Of a DNA stretch of 7,394 bases, positions 1 through 6,439 are shown in pieces. Location of the stretch: positions 1 to 7,394 of the forward strand of contig JABBBF010000135.1 of the NCBI GenBank assembly GCA_018607545.1. Reading direction: 5' to 3'. Each line of letters begins with the position of its first letter. The first letter of the stretch is position 1. The DNA comes from SAR92 clade bacterium. Its GTDB lineage: Bacteria > Pseudomonadota > Gammaproteobacteria > Pseudomonadales > Porticoccaceae. The notes below the pieces were generated by a model. The model ran no database searches. It was not told the DNA's origin and saw only the letters and a list, made by a program, of their open reading frames with translations. The translations under genes were made by a program, and so were the position numbers.

Positions 1-1
1 T

Positions 2-373
2 CCCGGCGTTCAGCATGGGGTCTATAAAAACCTGCGTATGGGCAAATATGAAATACAGTCGCGACTCGACCTGCATCGTCACAGTGTTGAGCAGGCGCGA
101 ACGGCTCTCTGGCGTTTTGTCGATGACTGCCAAAAGCATGGGGTGCGTTGCGCACTGATTACCCATGGCAAGGGTGAAGGACGTGAGCGTCCGGCAATCC
201 TGAAAAGCTGTGTTAATCACTGGCTAAGGCAGTTTGATCAGGTATTGGCCTTTCACACCGCCCAGAAACATCATGGTGGGCTGGGTGCTACCTATTTGCT
301 GATCAAAAAAAGTAGTGTTGCCCGGCAAAATACCAGTGAAAAATTGGAGCAGGGACGTCGTTTAAAGCGCTGA
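2..373 (+). CDS. smrA: SmrA-type Smr-domain protein, 5' end outside the window
   Basis: This is the C-terminal part of a small Smr-domain protein. The reading frame stays open to the left edge; residues before the first ATG (position 38) read PGVQHGVYKNLRMGKYE, the conserved linker entering the Smr domain of SmrA proteins. The ATG at 38 is therefore internal and the true start lies upstream. Visible motifs are LDLH (65-76), HGKG (164-175) and GGLGATY (275-295), the three hallmarks of the Smr fold, followed by a basic tail rich in Lys and Arg. Smr domains are known as nucleic-acid-binding and often nicking endonuclease modules; E. coli SmrA is about 187 residues, so roughly a third is missing here. 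The tail (KKSSVARQN) resembles E. coli SmrA rather than SmrB. It is separated from the next operon by 113 bases and is probably functionally unrelated to it. The physiological role of SmrA is poorly defined. Confidence 0.88.
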   Translation, partial: PGVQHGVYKNLRMGKYEIQSRLDLHRHSVEQARTALWRFVDDCQKHGVRCALITHGKGEGRERPAILKSCVNHWLRQFDQVLAFHTAQKHHGGLGATYLLIKKSSVARQNTSEKLEQGRRLKR

Positions 374-425
374 CCTCTATCTTTGCAGGACTCATCGAAG
401 CACTTAATTTTAGCTTTTGAGCAAA

Positions 426-454
426 TGATCCCTTTGTGGATTCGGTTCGTAACA
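426..454 (+). promoter_or_regulatory. Candidate ECF (RpoE/ChrR-type) sigma promoter for the lipid operon
   Basis: TGATCC lies at 426-431 and CGTAA at 448-452, 16 bases apart; read the other way, TGATCC is followed after 18 bases by TAACA (450-454). This matches from memory the promoter pattern recognised by Rhodobacter sphaeroides RpoE and related ChrR-controlled sigma factors (TGATCC, then CGTAA/TAAGA at that spacing). Transcription would start near 460 and leave a leader of about 25-30 bases before the GTG at 487. The site is in the only sizeable intergenic gap upstream of the seven-gene set. The only other plus-strand TGATCC that I noticed (4549) is inside a gene and has no CGTA at the right distance. 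No sigma-70 promoter of comparable quality was seen in this gap. The match was made by eye and has not been scored. Confidence 0.55.
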
Positions 455-486
455 AGATAAATAATAAAAAATGATGGGGTCGTCCA

Positions 487-1020
487 GTGAATCTGGTTTT
501 TAATTTCGCTCTGTTTCATATTGGTTGGCTCGCTTGCGTGGTGGGTGCCGCGAGAGATTTGACGATGCTCGGTTCGACAATAGCAGTGCTTTTAATCGCC
601 GTTCATCTCTCCAGAGTGACAAATTTTCGCGCTGAACTGTATCTGATTTTAGCGGCAATTATTGTTGGATTTACCTGGGAGACTCTGCTGCTATCGCAGC
701 AGTGGCTGTCCTATGCCGGTTCCTCCCTGGGCAGCAGCCTGGCACCTTACTGGCTGGTTATTATGTGGGCACTCTTTGCAACAACTATCAATGTATCGAT
801 GGCCTGGATGAAAAACCGCTGGTTGTTAGCAGTGGTAATGGGTGCAATATTTGGCCCTATGGCTTTTATCGCTGGAGAAAAATTGGGTGCGGTTGAATTT
901 CTTGATAATCAGCGCGCATTAATTGCCCTGTCATGTGGCTGGGCCATCCTGATGCCATTAATTTTGTGGTTGGCAGAGAAAATAAATGGGTTTAGCCAAA
1001 GTGAGGGCGAAACACAATGA
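487..1020 (+). CDS. DUF2878 family integral membrane protein
   Basis: A 177-residue, strongly hydrophobic protein with about five or six predicted membrane spans, among them residues near 28-45, 50-70, 85-107, 112-130 and 142-163. The N-terminus (NLVFNFALFHIGW) and the GFTWET and APYWLVIMWALFATT stretches are typical of DUF2878. The start is the GTG at 487: the frame is closed by a TGA at 472-474, so no earlier start exists, and the family N-terminus begins right at this codon. A GGGG at 476-479 may serve as a weak ribosome-binding site. It is the first gene of the operon, and its stop overlaps the next start in ATGA. The biochemical function is unknown. DUF2878 genes are, from memory, recurrent neighbours of cfa-like methyltransferases and DUF1365 genes in Vibrio and other gammaproteobacteria, so a role in membrane lipid modification is inferred from context only. 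Confidence 0.85.
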   Translation: MNLVFNFALFHIGWLACVVGAARDLTMLGSTIAVLLIAVHLSRVTNFRAELYLILAAIIVGFTWETLLLSQQWLSYAGSSLGSSLAPYWLVIMWALFATTINVSMAWMKNRWLLAVVMGAIFGPMAFIAGEKLGAVEFLDNQRALIALSCGWAILMPLILWLAEKINGFSQSEGETQ

Positions 1021-1841
1021 ATTTACTACTAAGTATTAACTTCGATCTAATGCTACAAGCACTGCCTGTACTGATGCTGGTTGCATTTACCACCTGGCTT
1101 ATCAGTTTGGCGATAGATGATGTCAGTATTGTCGATTACATCTGGTCGCTATTGTCTCTGGCGGCAGCTTCCGCTTATGCCTTTCACACAGGCATTGAAA
1201 GTACGGTAAGCCTTGTAATGCTGATGATGGTTTCCATCTGGGCTTTCCGGTTGACCTTTTTCTTGATGAAGCGCGGACGCAACCAGCCAGAGGACCGCCG
1301 CTATCAAGTTATTCGCGAGAGAAACTCACCTAATTTCGGCTTTAAAAGCCTCTACCTGATTTTTATCTTCCAGGGGTTAATTGCCTGGATAATCAGTACT
1401 ATTTTCGTTCCCGTTTTTGATGCCGGGGCTACTGCAGAAACCGCTATTGCCTGGAGCCTTTGGCACAGTGCCGGGGTTGCTCTATGGCTTTTTGGCCTGA
1501 TCTTTGAAAGCATCGCAGACAATCAATTACACGCTTTTAATCAAAAGGTTGTCCCGGATAGCAAAACTCTGAACACCGGTCTCTGGCGCTACTGCCGTCA
1601 TCCCAATTACTTCGGTGAGTTTTGTATCTGGTGGGCCTGGTTTATATTTGCCATTCCAACTGCATCCCTGTGGATATTGCTTGCTCCAGGGATAATGACC
1701 TATCTGTTGATGAAGTTCTCCGGGGTTGGCAATATGGAAAATGGCATCACCGATCGTCGGCCTGACTATCAAGCTTATATAGATTCCACCAATACCTTTT
1801 TTCCCTGGAAACCGCGAGTTAATGTAAACGGGGATATCTAA
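1017..1841 (+). CDS. DUF1295 (steroid 5-alpha-reductase-like) membrane protein
   Basis: A 274-residue polytopic membrane protein of the DUF1295 family, related to the C-terminal domain of steroid 5-alpha-reductases and to isoprenylcysteine methyltransferase/ERG4-type enzymes. The N-terminal half has several hydrophobic spans and the conserved VDYIWS segment, then a cytoplasmic-looking basic loop (KRGRNQPEDRRYQ) near residues 85-100. The signature is in the C-terminal half: FESIADNQ (163-170) and LWRYCRHPNYFGE with RHPNYFGE at 194-201, the motif linked to NADPH binding in this fold. The start overlaps the stop of the DUF2878 gene (ATGA at 1017-1020), implying translational coupling. The fold suggests reduction of a conjugated or enone-type double bond in a lipid, but no DUF1295 substrate is established here. 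In this operon it could reduce an unsaturated or methylene fatty-acyl intermediate; that is inference. Confidence 0.87.
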   Translation: MNLLLSINFDLMLQALPVLMLVAFTTWLISLAIDDVSIVDYIWSLLSLAAASAYAFHTGIESTVSLVMLMMVSIWAFRLTFFLMKRGRNQPEDRRYQVIRERNSPNFGFKSLYLIFIFQGLIAWIISTIFVPVFDAGATAETAIAWSLWHSAGVALWLFGLIFESIADNQLHAFNQKVVPDSKTLNTGLWRYCRHPNYFGEFCIWWAWFIFAIPTASLWILLAPGIMTYLLMKFSGVGNMENGITDRRPDYQAYIDSTNTFFPWKPRVNVNGDI

Positions 1842-2509
1842 TGCTTCGGCTCTTAACTGGCGTTTTGCTAATACTCACCGTGCAGATTAGTGATGCCGTT
1901 GAAAGTGGCAAGCCTGCCGTTGATTCTTGGGGTGTTGATAAAAATATCGACTTCAAGGTTTTCCTCAATGATCGTGAAGTGGGTAGCCACAGGTTTGTTC
2001 TGCAACAACAGGGAGAAAAATTATTGGTCTCCTCGATCATGAGTTTGGATTTCACCATTCTAATGGTCAAAAAAATCGAATACCACCATCGGGCCAATGA
2101 AGTCTGGCAGGCTGGTTGTCTGGTATCCCTCAATAGCCAAACCCAAAAGCAGGGTAAAAATATTCGCGTCAGTGCGATAACCGATGCCACTGGATTGGTG
2201 GTTGAGCATGGCCAAGGGTCGGAGACCATCAAGGGCTGTGCACGAGGTTTTGCCTACTGGAATCCGACACTTCTCGACGCTGATTATCTGCTTAATGCTG
2301 AATCTGGTGAGTATCTGCCAGTAGAGATAAGCAGCACAGTTTCTGCCCAAGACAATACCATCCATATGCTTATCGCCGGCCCAAAAGCTGATGTGCGATT
2401 GCAATATGATGCCGCTGGTAACTGGCTGTCTCTGGAGTCCAAGTTGCAGGTTGGTGGACTTCTTCGCTATCAGCGAGTTGCGACTGACCAACTATTTTCC
2501 GGAGAGTAA
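1841..2509 (+). CDS. DUF6134 family exported protein of unknown function
   Basis: A 222-residue protein starting with a likely signal peptide: Met-Leu-Arg, a hydrophobic stretch (LLTGVLLILTV) and a possible signal peptidase I site after SDA near residue 19. The mature part begins with IDFKVFLNDREVGSHRF, a pattern I associate with DUF6134, and is rich in short beta-type segments (FTILMVKKIEYHH, ENGxx-like turns, VRLQYDAAGNWLSLES), suggesting a beta-barrel or beta-sandwich periplasmic domain. It has no lipobox, so it should be soluble in the periplasm. Its ATG overlaps the previous stop by one base (TAATG at 1839-1843), with GGGG at 1830-1833 as a possible ribosome-binding site. It lies two bases upstream of a lipocalin gene. 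A lipid-binding or lipid-delivery role alongside that lipocalin is plausible from the fold impression and context only; no catalytic motif was recognised. Confidence 0.72.
   Translation: MLRLLTGVLLILTVQISDAVESGKPAVDSWGVDKNIDFKVFLNDREVGSHRFVLQQQGEKLLVSSIMSLDFTILMVKKIEYHHRANEVWQAGCLVSLNSQTQKQGKNIRVSAITDATGLVVEHGQGSETIKGCARGFAYWNPTLLDADYLLNAESGEYLPVEISSTVSAQDNTIHMLIAGPKADVRLQYDAAGNWLSLESKLQVGGLLRYQRVATDQLFSGE
2501..2506 (+). promoter_or_regulatory. Ribosome-binding site of the lipocalin gene
   Basis: GGAGAG ends five bases before the ATG at 2512 and lies inside the last codons of the DUF6134 gene. Two ATG codons are adjacent (2512 and 2515). The site fits either, so the mature lipoprotein is the same whichever is used. 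Confidence 0.6.
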
Positions 2510-2511
2510 TC

Positions 2512-3057
2512 ATGATGCAACAGACAAAACTGACAATTATTTCCATGCTGTTTTTGTTGTTGGCTGGCTGCAGCTCGCAACGGCCCATGGCAACCGTAGA
2601 CTATGTGGATATTCAGCAGTTTATGGGCGACTGGTATGTGATTGCCAATATCCCCACCTTTCTCGAGAAGGGCGCCCACAACCCGGTTGAATCCTACCGT
2701 CTTGAAGCCGATGGCACTATTGCCACTACATTTAGTTTTAATGCCGATGCCTTTGATGGTGAGCAGAAGGTCTATCACCCACGCGGTTTTATAAAAAATA
2801 ACCAGACCAATGCCGAATGGGGCATGCAGTTTTTATGGCCGATTAAAGCGGATTACCGCATTGTCTATTTGGATGCGGACTATCAGTACACGGTAATTGG
2901 CCGCAACAGTCGTGACTATGTGTGGATAATGGCTCGCAGCCCGGAAATATCCGCGCAGAAATACACAGAATTAGCGAACTTCGTCGCCAGTCTCGGCTAC
3001 AATCCTCAGCTATTAGAAAAAGCGCCACACCAGATTGCCGTTCCTAATAAGAATTAA
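2512..3057 (+). CDS. blc: Blc-like lipocalin, outer-membrane lipoprotein
   Basis: A 181-residue bacterial lipocalin. The N-terminus is a lipoprotein signal (hydrophobic ISMLFLLLAGC) with lipobox LLAGC and the lipidated Cys at residue 20; Ser at +2 predicts outer-membrane sorting. The lipocalin hallmarks are GDWY (39-42, the G-x-W motif of the first strand) and RDYVWIMAR (134-142, the conserved strand and Arg near the barrel end). Overall length and the C-terminal helix region (PEISAQKYTELANFVASLGY) match E. coli Blc, 177 residues. Blc is known to bind lysophospholipids and fatty acids and is linked to envelope stress and membrane repair. In this operon it may bind released or modified acyl chains or lysolipids at the outer membrane, which is inference. 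It is preceded by a clear ribosome-binding site and followed by an A-rich 43-base gap before the flavoenzyme gene. Confidence 0.9.
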   Translation: MMQQTKLTIISMLFLLLAGCSSQRPMATVDYVDIQQFMGDWYVIANIPTFLEKGAHNPVESYRLEADGTIATTFSFNADAFDGEQKVYHPRGFIKNNQTNAEWGMQFLWPIKADYRIVYLDADYQYTVIGRNSRDYVWIMARSPEISAQKYTELANFVASLGYNPQLLEKAPHQIAVPNKN

Positions 3058-3100
3058 AAGCAGCAACAAGTAAAATAAGAATAAAAGCGAAAATAAAAAT
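3058..3100 (+). other. A-rich intergenic spacer within the operon
   Basis: These 43 bases are almost entirely A with scattered G and T and contain no clear Shine-Dalgarno sequence before the ATG at 3101. No hairpin with a T-tract was seen, so read-through from the lipocalin gene is expected. A TAAAAT at 3071-3076 resembles a -10 box but has no -35 partner at normal spacing. An unpaired A-rich leader of this type can help ribosome loading through protein S1; that is inference. Confidence 0.4.
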
Positions 3101-4342
3101 ATGAAAATTGCAGTTATTGGTACAGGCATCTCCGGCAATGTCGCCGCCTATCATTTAAACAAAGAACATGAGATTACTGTATTCGAGGCCAATAACTATA
3201 TTGGCGGCCACACCCATACCCACGATATTGAATCCAATGGCAAAACCTATCAGGTCGACTCTGGTTTTATTGTGTTTAACCATAAAACCTATCCCAATTT
3301 TATTAAGTTGTTGGCCGAGCTGGGGGTGCAAGAGCAGCTCTCCACTATGAGCTTTGGGGTTAAGTGCGAAAGAACTGGCCTTGAATATATGGGCTCAACC
3401 CTAAACAGTCTGTTTGCTCAGCGGCGCAATCTACTGCGCCCCTCATTCTGGAAAATGATTTTTGAGATCCTGCGCTTTAACAAAGAGGCCAGCGCACTTG
3501 TCGTCGAGGATATTGACGATATTACCCTTGGGGAATATTTAAAGCGCGGCAATTACAGCCAGACGTTTATTGATCTGTATTTAATCCCTATGGCCGCTGC
3601 CGTCTGGTCAGCAGATCTGCAGATTATGTATCAGTTTCCGGCCCGCTACCTGATTCGTTTCTTCCAAAATCACGGCCTGCTCAGTGTCAATGATCGACCC
3701 GACTGGTATGTGATTAAAGGTGGCTCAAAAACCTATGCAACCGCTTTAACGGCATCCTTTAAAGATAAGATTAGACTGTCTACAGCGGTTGAAAAGGTTC
3801 AGCGCACAGAGACTGGTATAGTGATTACCAGTGCTGCTGGCGAAGAGCATTTTGATGCAGTGTTTATTGCCAGCCACAGCGACCAAGCACTGGCTATGCT
3901 CGCCGATCCCAGTGAAGCTGAGCAGCAGGTATTGGGCGCAATGACTTATCAGGATAATGAAGTACTTTTGCATACCGACGAGTCAGTTATGCCAGTGCGC
4001 AAGCTTGCCTGGGCTGCCTGGAATTATCACTTGCTCGAGGGAGAACAGGGCAGGGTTCCGGTCACCTACAATATGAATATTTTGCAGGGCTTTGATTGCC
4101 CGGAGCAATTTTGCGTAACCTTAAATAACAGCGACGCGATTGATCAGGGTAAAGTGTTAAAGCGCATGAACTACCAACACCCTGTATACACCCCGGAATC
4201 TGTCGCCGCACAGGCGCGCCAGGTCGAGATTAATAAAGACCGTACCTTCTACTGTGGTGCTTACTGGCGCTATGGTTTTCATGAGGATGGTGTCGTCAGT
4301 GCGCTGGATGCGCTGGGTCATTTTAATCGTCGCCACAGGTAA
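3101..4342 (+). CDS. FAD-dependent amine-oxidase-fold enzyme (COG2907 type), probable fatty-acid desaturase/oxidoreductase
   Basis: A 413-residue flavoprotein. The N-terminal Rossmann motif is GTGISG (7-12), with the ribose-binding acid at E29 in VFEAN, followed by GGHTHT (35-40). The C-terminal FAD-contact segment is YCGAYWRYGFHEDG (384-397), typical of the COG2907 branch of the NAD(P)/FAD-binding amine-oxidase superfamily. No signal peptide or membrane span is evident, so it should be cytoplasmic or peripheral on the inner membrane. Relatives sit next to DUF1365 and cfa-like genes in many proteobacteria and actinobacteria. Enzymes of this general kind take part in making methylated and furan fatty acids (UfaD desaturase in Rhodobacter) and in 10-methyl-stearate formation beside a Cfa-like methyltransferase (BfaA/BfaB type). 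I am confident of the family and placement, less so of the precise reaction. Six bases separate it from the DUF1365 gene. Confidence 0.9.
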   Translation: MKIAVIGTGISGNVAAYHLNKEHEITVFEANNYIGGHTHTHDIESNGKTYQVDSGFIVFNHKTYPNFIKLLAELGVQEQLSTMSFGVKCERTGLEYMGSTLNSLFAQRRNLLRPSFWKMIFEILRFNKEASALVVEDIDDITLGEYLKRGNYSQTFIDLYLIPMAAAVWSADLQIMYQFPARYLIRFFQNHGLLSVNDRPDWYVIKGGSKTYATALTASFKDKIRLSTAVEKVQRTETGIVITSAAGEEHFDAVFIASHSDQALAMLADPSEAEQQVLGAMTYQDNEVLLHTDESVMPVRKLAWAAWNYHLLEGEQGRVPVTYNMNILQGFDCPEQFCVTLNNSDAIDQGKVLKRMNYQHPVYTPESVAAQARQVEINKDRTFYCGAYWRYGFHEDGVVSALDALGHFNRRHR

Positions 4343-4348
4343 GAAAAT

Positions 4349-5161
4349 ATGCAATCTGGCATTAATAGTCGACTCTACACTGGCACCATCGGCCACTGTC
4401 GACATATGCCGGCGGTCAATAAGTTTCGCTATCAGCTGTTTATGCTCTATCTCGACCTAGATGAAGTGGAAACCCTGTTTGATAAATACTGGCTCTGGTC
4501 GAGCAAGCGCAAAAACTTCGCCTGGTTTAATCGTGCCGACCACAGCGGTGATCCAGATCAACCCTTAGCTGAATCCATACGCGAACTGGTCAACGAGAAA
4601 ACCGGCAGCAGACCCTCAGGCCCCATTCGACTGCTAACCAATCTTCGCTATCTATTTTATAAATCAAATCCGGTGAGTTTTTACTACTGCTTTAACGCCG
4701 ATGGCGAAACCCTGCACAGCATAGTTGCAGAGGTTACCAATACCCCCTGGGGTGAACGTTACTGCTACGTGCTTTCAGAAGATGAACAAGTTGAGCCAGA
4801 GGTTGAGCCAGAAGCTGCCGATTCTAATCTGCACTACAGCACCGAAAAGCGCTTTACGGTTTCGCCATTTATGCCAATGGATATGCACTACGGGTTTGAG
4901 TTTTCCCCGCCAGCTCGGCAGCTAATGGTAAAGATGCAGAACTATCGTCAGGGGCAGCGGGTTTTTGATGTCGAATTGGCGATGCAGGCAACAGCCATAA
5001 ACTCGGCAACTTTGGCAAAACAGCTCTTTCGGTTGCCGTTGATGACTGTTAAGGTCACTGCAGCTATATACTGGCAGGCGCTAAAAATCTGGTTAAAGGG
5101 CGTTCCGTTTTTAGGTCATGGCGGCGAATACCAACAGCATAATAATAAGAGAGAACATTAA
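4349..5161 (+). CDS. DUF1365 domain protein
   Basis: A 270-residue protein matching DUF1365 across its length. Recognisable blocks are SRLYTGTIGHCRHMP near the start, FRYQLFMLYLDLDE, RLLTNLRYLFYKSNPVSFYYCF in the middle, NTPWGERYCYV, and FTVSPFMPMDMHYGFEF. The C-terminal half ends with a conserved hydrophobic stretch (TVKVTAAIYWQALKIWLKGVPF) that may associate with the membrane. An acidic, probably flexible loop with a VEPE-VEPE repeat lies between the YCYV block and the TEKRFTVSPF block. The AGG at 4337-4339 is a modest ribosome-binding site for the ATG at 4349. The gene almost always sits between the COG2907 flavoenzyme and a Cfa-like methyltransferase, as here. Its activity is not established; it is generally viewed as a partner in the same fatty-acid modification, possibly presenting phospholipid acyl chains to the two enzymes, which is inference. 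Confidence 0.9.
   Translation: MQSGINSRLYTGTIGHCRHMPAVNKFRYQLFMLYLDLDEVETLFDKYWLWSSKRKNFAWFNRADHSGDPDQPLAESIRELVNEKTGSRPSGPIRLLTNLRYLFYKSNPVSFYYCFNADGETLHSIVAEVTNTPWGERYCYVLSEDEQVEPEVEPEAADSNLHYSTEKRFTVSPFMPMDMHYGFEFSPPARQLMVKMQNYRQGQRVFDVELAMQATAINSATLAKQLFRLPLMTVKVTAAIYWQALKIWLKGVPFLGHGGEYQQHNNKREH
4790..4813 (+). repeat. 12-bp tandem duplication in the DUF1365 gene
   Basis: GTTGAGCCAGAG (4790-4801) is followed directly by GTTGAGCCAGAA (4802-4813), identical except for the last base. In protein it gives VEPE twice in an acidic loop between conserved blocks. In-frame length makes it harmless to the fold, and it probably arose by recent slippage. Confidence 0.85.
5147..5153 (+). promoter_or_regulatory. 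Ribosome-binding site supporting the GTG start of the cfa-like gene
   Basis: AAGAGAG lies within the last codons of the DUF1365 gene, ten bases before the GTG at 5164. It supports initiation at this GTG, since the next in-frame ATG falls well inside the conserved part of the protein. Confidence 0.5.
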
Positions 5162-5163
5162 AA

Positions 5164-6426
5164 GTGAGCACAGATATCTCCCAGCAAATCACCTCGAAGC
5201 ATCCCCGTTGGATTGACCAGTTTGCACGCAAGGGTGTGATGGCAAGATTTGCAAAGATCAGCCATGGACAGATACGCATTACCGATAGCAGCGGCGAGAC
5301 AATATTTGGCCAGCCTGACAGTAATGGTGAGCTCTGTGTCGATATCAAGGTAATCGACCCGCGCTTTTATGCCGACCTCGCCTTTGGTGGCACTGTGGCC
5401 GCCGGCGAGTCCTATATGCAGGGATGCTGGGCCTGTAGCGACCTGACAGCCCTGGTGCGGATTATGGTGCGCAATCGCCATGTGATGGATGCGGTCGAGG
5501 GCAGCCTCTCTAGATTTAAGACGCCGCTATTGCGTATGGGCCACTGGTTAAATCGCAATACCCAGAGCGGCAGCCGCCGCAATATTGAAGCCCATTACGA
5601 TCTGGGTAACGAGATGTTTGAGTTATTTCTCGACCCCACCATGATGTATTCCAGCGCATACTATCCCAAGCCTGAATCTACCCTTGAGGAGGCCTCTGTT
5701 GCCAAACTCAAACGTATCTGTGACAAGTTGCAACTCAGCAGTGACGACCATGTGATTGAGATTGGCACCGGTTGGGGCGGCTTTGCTATCTATGCTGCCA
5801 GCCATTACGGCTGTAAAGTGACCACCACAACCATCTCTAAAGAGCAACACGCCATGGCCGCAAGCCGTGTCGCCGCCGCTGGTCTTGAAGATAAAATTAC
5901 TCTGCTGATGGAAGACTACCGGGATCTGACAGGTCAGTTCGATAAGTTGGTTTCTATTGAGATGATCGAAGCCGTAGGGCACCAGTATCTGGATACCTAT
6001 TTCGCCAAGTGCAGCTCACTGCTTAAGCCCGAGGGGATTATGCTGATTCAGGCGATTACCATTGCCGATCAGTTCTATGATCAGGCGATTAACTCGGTGG
6101 ATTTTATCCAGAAATTTATTTTTCCCGGTGGCTTTATTCCCTCGGTCAGTGCGATTGCCGATTCGGTAAAACAGGCCACTGATATGCGCCTGTTTCATCT
6201 CGAAGATATCGGCCCCCATTACGCCACCACATTGCAGCACTGGCGGGAACGCTTTTTTGAAAATATTGATCAGGTTAAAGCCCTGGGTTACTCCGAGCAG
6301 TTTATTCGTATGTGGGAGTTCTATCTCTGCTATAGCGAGGGCGGCTTTCTGGAGCGCGCGCTGGGCGATGCTCATCTGGTGTTTATCAAGCCGGAAAACC
6401 GAATTGATTGGCGAGGGTCTTTTTAA
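5164..6426 (+). CDS. cfa: Cfa-like SAM-dependent fatty-acyl-phospholipid methyltransferase
   Basis: A 420-residue member of the cyclopropane-fatty-acyl-phospholipid synthase family, which transfers a methyl or methylene group from S-adenosylmethionine to the double bond of a phospholipid acyl chain at the inner membrane. Blocks seen: an N-terminal lipid-binding region (residues 1-130), HYDLGNEMF (144-152), MMYSSAYY (160-167), the SAM motif [10 protein letters not shown] (197-206), SIEMIEAVG (264-272) and IFPGGFIPS. It is longer than E. coli Cfa (382). Compared with E. coli, the bicarbonate-site Cys139 aligns with Ser164 and His266 with Gln296, while Glu239 (E269) and Tyr317 (Y387) appear kept. 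This is the branch found next to DUF1365 and the COG2907 flavoenzyme, so the product may be a methylated rather than a cyclopropane chain, as with UfaM or BfaB. The start is a GTG two bases after the DUF1365 stop. The family call is secure; the product is not. Confidence 0.92.
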   Translation: MSTDISQQITSKHPRWIDQFARKGVMARFAKISHGQIRITDSSGETIFGQPDSNGELCVDIKVIDPRFYADLAFGGTVAAGESYMQGCWACSDLTALVRIMVRNRHVMDAVEGSLSRFKTPLLRMGHWLNRNTQSGSRRNIEAHYDLGNEMFELFLDPTMMYSSAYYPKPESTLEEASVAKLKRICDKLQLSSDDHVIEIGTGWGGFAIYAASHYGCKVTTTTISKEQHAMAASRVAAAGLEDKITLLMEDYRDLTGQFDKLVSIEMIEAVGHQYLDTYFAKCSSLLKPEGIMLIQAITIADQFYDQAINSVDFIQKFIFPGGFIPSVSAIADSVKQATDMRLFHLEDIGPHYATTLQHWRERFFENIDQVKALGYSEQFIRMWEFYLCYSEGGFLERALGDAHLVFIKPENRIDWRGSF

Positions 6427-6435
6427 GACCCCTCG
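6412..6435 (+). terminator. Hairpin spanning the cfa-like stop codon
   Basis: CGAGGGTCTT (6412-6421) pairs with AAGACCCCTCG (6425-6435) around a three-base loop, with one bulged C. The TAA stop (6424-6426) lies in the loop and right arm. The stem is strong, but no T-tract follows, so it is not a textbook intrinsic terminator. It may protect the 3' end of the mRNA or act with the neighbouring repeat. Confidence 0.4.
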
Positions 6436-6439
6436 TGAA

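Noticed and set aside
374..425. Possible terminator after smrA.
   Set aside because: No stable stem followed by a T-tract could be found in these bases.
471..503. Ten-codon reading frame starting with ATG ATG just before the operon and overlapping the GTG start of the DUF2878 gene.
   Set aside because: It has no clear ribosome-binding site and no recognisable peptide. The family N-terminus clearly begins at the GTG, so chance is the simpler explanation.
1819..2232. Minus-strand open frame of 137 codons over the DUF1295/DUF6134 junction.
   Set aside because: It has unusual residue content with no motif, and it spans the junction of two well-supported plus-strand genes.
2060..2491. Minus-strand open frame of 143 codons opposite the DUF6134 gene.
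   Set aside because: The translation has no recognisable domain or plausible composition, and the opposite strand holds a coherent gene with overlaps to its neighbours.
4549..4554. Second TGATCC on the plus strand, as a possible internal ECF promoter for the cfa-like gene.
   Set aside because: It lies inside the DUF1365 coding region and has no CGTA or TAAGA at the required distance.
5623..6375. Two minus-strand open frames of 119 codons each, opposite the cfa-like gene.
   Set aside because: They lie across conserved methyltransferase motifs and give low-complexity, unrecognisable proteins; they are shadows of the real gene.
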